A stretch of 64,000 nucleotides of DNA from Treponema sp. (GTDB taxonomy: Bacteria; Spirochaetota; Spirochaetia; Treponematales; Treponemataceae), in assembly GCA_017446265.1 (NCBI GenBank), contig JAFSRD010000041.1, positions 62,001 to 126,000 of the forward strand, written 5' to 3'. The notes beneath the pieces are model-generated. The model was not told where the DNA came from. It was given only the letters and a program-made list of their open reading frames with translations, and searched no databases. Positions 60,924 to 64,000 of this stretch are shown here, in pieces. Position 1 is the stretch's first letter. Every line of letters begins with the position of its first letter. The translations under genes and the position numbers were made by a program.

Positions 60924-62672
60924 CTACTTTCCCGTGTCAACTTTTTTCTCGCCCGATTTGCTTTGCCGCTCGCCTATTCTGCCGTTCTGCTTCATATGCT
61001 CTTCTTCACCTTTGCTGTTTTTCGACAGTGCGTCAGGATCTTTTTGATTTGGATACTCAATTCTGTTGTGATAATATCCTGCGAGCAACTGTACAAACGC
61101 CTCTTTTATTTTTGACATGTCGCGGAACGTCAAAGAACAGTTGTCAAGCTGCCTGTTGTCAACTTTTGCGTTGAACAGTTCTTGAATAAATTTTTCAAGG
61201 CGCGATGCAGACGGATTTTCAAGCGTGCGGCATGCAGCTTCAGTCGTGTCCGCAAGCATGACCACAGCCGATTCACGCGTTGTTGGAGGCACTCCCGTGT
61301 ATCTAAAATCTTCTGGATTTACATTTGGGTCTTTCGCTTTTACCTCGTTGTAAAAATATGAGATGATGCTGTTGCCGTGGTGCTCTGCTATGATGTCTAT
61401 GACTTGCTGTGGCAAATGCATCTGATGCGCTTTCTCAACGCCTTTCTTTACGTGGCTTTTGATGACAGCAACAGAGAGCGACGGATTTATATCATCGTGT
61501 TTGTTTATGCCTGTCTGATTTTCAACAAAATATTCGCTCTGTTCCATTTTGCCAATGTCATGATAATATGCGCCGACACGCGCAAGCAATGCATTCGCTC
61601 CAATTTCACGGCACGCGCTTTCAGCAAGCTGTGCCACCATCATGGAATGAGAATACGTGCCGCTCGCCGTTATCATCAACTTGCGCATTGTTGGATTGTT
61701 CAAATCGCTTAAATCCATGAGGCGAAACACGGACGCTGTATTGAGAATCATTTCAAGCGGCGTAAGGAAACCGAGCGCAAAAATGCCTGAAATAAATCCG
61801 TTGAACGCAACACCGCCAAACACATGCGCTATGGCAGAAAAACGTTCGCTGAAAATGACTGTGCACACAACTATGCATGCAACATCAATGACAGCAAGCA
61901 ACAGCGAAGCAACAACCATGTCTATGCGCCGCTCAATTTTACGTACAACATTTGCAGCGGCAATACATGAAATAACAGCATACAAAAACGGAACTGGAGC
62001 CCACTGCGAAGCGTTGAACACGCCAAACGATGCGATAATGGCAAACAGTACGCCGGAAAGCTGCCCGTATAAAATTGTTAAAAGCAATACGCATAATGAC
62101 GCAGGAATGATTATAGGAAGCGCAAAAGGCGACGAGAAGATTTCTGTTTTGCGACCAAATGCCGTAATGCCGTACACGAGGAGGAAGAACACAACATGCA
62201 GCAGCATCTCGCGTTTTTGAATTTTTCTACCGAACGGGAGAAATGCGAAGAGCAGCGACCACACAATTGCAATCACAAGTAAATACAACTCGGTGTTTGC
62301 AAATGCACGGTAATCGAGGTAAACAGGAGCGGCAGCCATTTTTCTGAGTTTTGCAAAGCCGTCTTCTGTTATCGGAAACCCTTTGCGGATAATACGCTCC
62401 CCCGCCTCAATTGAAATAGGATTTTCCACATCAGCAGGAATTGAGTTTGTCGCTATGATAGTGCGGTCTGCAATTTGCCCTATTTCAAAATCATTGAGCG
62501 AGAAAGACGCAATTGTCTGACTTGTTGCAATATTAAAAAAATTGAGCGCAGACGCTACAGCAAATCCAAGCACAAAAAGCAAAATAATGCAATATTTTGC
62601 TTTGATATATCCGCTGAACTGCGCAAACACAGATTCAGACGATCGCTTTACTTCGTTATTCTTGTTTTTCAT
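60924..62672 (-). CDS. pgpH: PgpH-type seven-helix membrane HD phosphohydrolase
   Basis: 582 residues: an N-terminal helix, an extracytoplasmic region (about 50-115), then six to seven membrane helices (about 120-330) and a cytosolic HD domain (about 365-540). HD ligands are present: GTYSHSMMVAQLAE, GAYYHDIGKM, IAEHHGNSIISYFY and VVMLADTTEA. PgpH proteins hydrolyse cyclic di-AMP. The start at 62672 has AAGGG nine bases upstream; ATG 62678 is also in frame. It overlaps the phoH end by 17 bases. Confidence 0.9.
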   Translation of the reverse strand: MKNKNNEVKRSSESVFAQFSGYIKAKYCIILLFVLGFAVASALNFFNIATSQTIASFSLNDFEIGQIADRTIIATNSIPADVENPISIEAGERIIRKGFPITEDGFAKLRKMAAAPVYLDYRAFANTELYLLVIAIVWSLLFAFLPFGRKIQKREMLLHVVFFLLVYGITAFGRKTEIFSSPFALPIIIPASLCVLLLTILYGQLSGVLFAIIASFGVFNASQWAPVPFLYAVISCIAAANVVRKIERRIDMVVASLLLAVIDVACIVVCTVIFSERFSAIAHVFGGVAFNGFISGIFALGFLTPLEMILNTASVFRLMDLSDLNNPTMRKLMITASGTYSHSMMVAQLAESACREIGANALLARVGAYYHDIGKMEQSEYFVENQTGINKHDDINPSLSVAVIKSHVKKGVEKAHQMHLPQQVIDIIAEHHGNSIISYFYNEVKAKDPNVNPEDFRYTGVPPTTRESAVVMLADTTEAACRTLENPSASRLEKFIQELFNAKVDNRQLDNCSLTFRDMSKIKEAFVQLLAGYYHNRIEYPNQKDPDALSKNSKGEEEHMKQNGRIGERQSKSGEKKVDTGK

Positions 62673-63594
62673 TTTCATAAGCCCTTACAATTTTTTTCAC
62701 AAGTGGAGCGCGCACCACATCCTCCGCAGTAAACGTCATTGTTCCAATTTCTTCAATTGATTTTAACAACCCAAGCGCATGCACAAGGCCAGATTCCCGA
62801 CGGTGCGGCAAATCAATTTGCGTGACATCACCTGTAATAAACATTTTTGAATTTTCTCCCATGCGCGTCAAGAACATTTTCATTTGCTCGCGCGTTGTAT
62901 TTTGCCCCTCATCAAGAATGATGACACTGTTGTTGAGCGTCCGTCCGCGCATGTAGGCAAGAGGAGCTGTTTCAATAACGCCCGATTCAACAAGCCGTCT
63001 CACCGTTTCACGCGGCAAAACAGATTCCATAGCATCGTACAACGGACGCAGATAGGGGTTGAGTTTTTGCTCCAAGTCGCCAGGAAGATATCCGAGGCTT
63101 TCGCCCGCTTCTACAACTGGACGCGTTAAAATGAGTTTTGATTTATTGTGCGACAACGCCAGACGCAATGCCTCCGCTACTGCAAGAAATGTTTTGCCAC
63201 TTCCTGCAGGACCGGTGCACAAAACAAGCTCCCGCTTTCTGAGCATGCCGATGTAGCACGCTTGATTTTCTGTGCGCGGATAGAGTTTGCGAAAGCCACC
63301 TGGCACTGCGATTGCATATGGCGCAAGACTCGGCCGCGACTCCGTATTGAGCACAGATGCGACAATATCTGCGCCGTTTTCGCCACCATCTTTAATTTCG
63401 TCAAGGATGCGGTCAATTATAAAACGAAATTTTTCGCGGACAACAGGATCTTCTTCGTCTACAGAAAGCTCGTTACCCCGTGTAAAAACAGGCACACCCA
63501 AATGCTCTTCAATGAGTTTCAAATTGCTGTCGTTCGTACCGCATACACATGACAAAACGCCCGCATCCGGTACAACTATCGTATAGGAATCCAC
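62656..63594 (-). CDS. phoH: PhoH-like ATPase (PhoH/PhoL)
   Basis: 312 residues. A P-loop ATPase with CTGPAGSGKTFLAVAEAL (Walker A), NNSVIILDEGQNTTREQMKMFLTRMG (Walker B region), and SKMFITGDVTQIDLP. The PhoH/YbeZ family is thought to act with YbeY in RNA metabolism. The start is a GTG at 63594 with AGGAG just upstream; an upstream TTG (63621) is in frame but falls before that SD. It heads the run to pgpH, ybeY, corC and the TPR gene. Confidence 0.94.
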   Translation of the reverse strand: MDSYTIVVPDAGVLSCVCGTNDSNLKLIEEHLGVPVFTRGNELSVDEEDPVVREKFRFIIDRILDEIKDGGENGADIVASVLNTESRPSLAPYAIAVPGGFRKLYPRTENQACYIGMLRKRELVLCTGPAGSGKTFLAVAEALRLALSHNKSKLILTRPVVEAGESLGYLPGDLEQKLNPYLRPLYDAMESVLPRETVRRLVESGVIETAPLAYMRGRTLNNSVIILDEGQNTTREQMKMFLTRMGENSKMFITGDVTQIDLPHRRESGLVHALGLLKSIEEIGTMTFTAEDVVRAPLVKKIVRAYENEKQE

Positions 63595-63623
63595 TAATCT
63601 CCTGTAAACAGTATGTTGCAATA

Positions 63624-63652
63624 ATTATAAACCGCAAGAGAAAGTTTGACAA
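63624..63652 (-). promoter_or_regulatory. phoH operon promoter
   Basis: Minus strand -35 TTGTCA (63652-63647), 17-bp spacer, consensus -10 TATAAT (63629-63624). The leader is about 22 bases with AGGAG before the GTG. Confidence 0.72.
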
Positions 63653-63728
63653 GAGCGAGAAATTGCGTGTCGTAGAGAAGTGCAACTCTAAAAATAACGT
63701 ATTCTGTATAAATCTAAAAAAGGCTCTC

Positions 63729-63872
63729 GGCGAGAACCTGCCTCTAAACACACGGTGGAATGTAATAGGCATTGGACTGCGCTACACTCCCTGCCTGACC
63801 TGACTGCCGTCAGGTCAGGCAGGGCATTTCGCTTGCCACCATTCCAAGTGTGTTTTTAGGCAGAACCTCGCC
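63729..63872. repeat. Nested inverted repeat: outer imperfect arms, inner perfect 16-bp hairpin
   Basis: The last 379 bases of the window hold no supported long gene. Outer arms at 63729-63762 and 63840-63872 match imperfectly over about 33 bp (GGCGAG at the ends, ACACAC and GGAATG inside). Between them is a perfect 16-bp stem (63789-63804 with 63809-63824) and loop TGCC. A 21-codon reading frame on the minus strand (63880-63815) spans the right arm. It looks like a small intergenic repeat or MITE-like element; copy number is unknown. Confidence 0.6.
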
Positions 63873-63954
63873 TGCGCCATTTCCAAATTTGCTTTCTCTG
63901 TAAATGCCCCTCTCTACAACACTCGCAAAGGGAACGGAAAACTATGGAAGATAA

Positions 63955-64000
63955 GCGTTAATCTTATAATTATAAAAAAGCAATAATGTAAGATTAACGC
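63955..64000. repeat. Perfect 12-bp inverted repeat at the window edge
   Basis: GCGTTAATCTTA (63955-63966) and its exact complement (63989-64000), separated by 22 A/T-rich bases. It may be longer because the right arm ends at the window boundary. It could be a hairpin, a protein-binding palindrome or a terminal repeat. Confidence 0.55.

Noticed and set aside
63549-63803. 84-codon plus-strand frame over the phoH promoter and repeat
   Set aside because: It crosses phoH coding sequence, its promoter and the repeat arm, with no family match.

Overview
The window reads as chromosomal DNA of a spirochaete, most likely a Treponema or a close relative; I cannot name the species. The evidence is the gene content and order: a tamB-bamA-skp-mutS run, a PUR-domain (DUF3276/BpuR-type) protein, a DUF115 motility-associated glycosyltransferase-like protein, several signal-peptide proteins of unknown function, a relic of the FGxWPQ lipoprotein family, and the phoH-pgpH-ybeY-corC-TPR cluster. 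It is gene-dense, with about 50 protein genes, small spacers and many ATGA or GTGA overlaps. I found no rRNA, tRNA, CRISPR array or intact mobile element.

Layout. 1-420: lipoprotein pseudogene with an intact strong promoter. 496-3105: aroC and a D,D-carboxypeptidase. 3113-6813 (minus): beta-propeller/degenerate deacetylase, zinc-ribbon protein, LysM-M23 peptidase. 6859-11103: lepB, ftsI-type PBP, DUF115 protein. 11197-13540: rplM, rpsI, recX, then a helix-turn-helix/receiver fusion protein. 13563-16042 (minus): sppA, DUF975 membrane protein, CYTH protein. 16104-19721: dus, glyS, aldo-keto-reductase-like protein. 19714-23808 (minus): degenerate HD-GYP, GltS-type symporter, PlsC-type acyltransferase. 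23878-33805 (minus): tamB, bamA, skp, mutS (transcribed in that order), which is outer-membrane assembly plus mismatch repair. 33857-37919: tmk, unknown periplasmic protein, aroB, cysteine desulfurase, PUR protein. 37947-43737 (minus): phosphoribosyltransferase, beta-helix protein, rnhB; then a three-gene SsuABC/ThiXYZ-like importer. 43772-47993 (minus): mcsA-mcsB-clpC protein quality control. 48008-56162 (minus): prfB (with +1 programmed frameshift), unknown membrane protein, ftsY, lipoprotein, lolE-lolD-lolC. 56193-57506: a divergent pair, orphan Cas2-like protein and periplasmic Fn3/TPR protein. 57503-63594 (minus): phoH, pgpH, ybeY, corC, TPR protein. 63622-64000: intergenic nested inverted repeats.

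Common themes are envelope building (peptidoglycan, signal peptidases, BAM/TAM, Lol, FtsY), translation and stress proteolysis. Two observations stand out. First, the McsB homologue keeps its fold and operon position, but every catalytic signature I can align has changed, while ClpC keeps the two N-domain glutamates that bind phosphoarginine. Second, at least eight genes have a -10 hexamer exactly 6-7 bases before the start codon, usually with a -35 at 17 bp or an extended -10. This predicts a large class of leaderless mRNAs.
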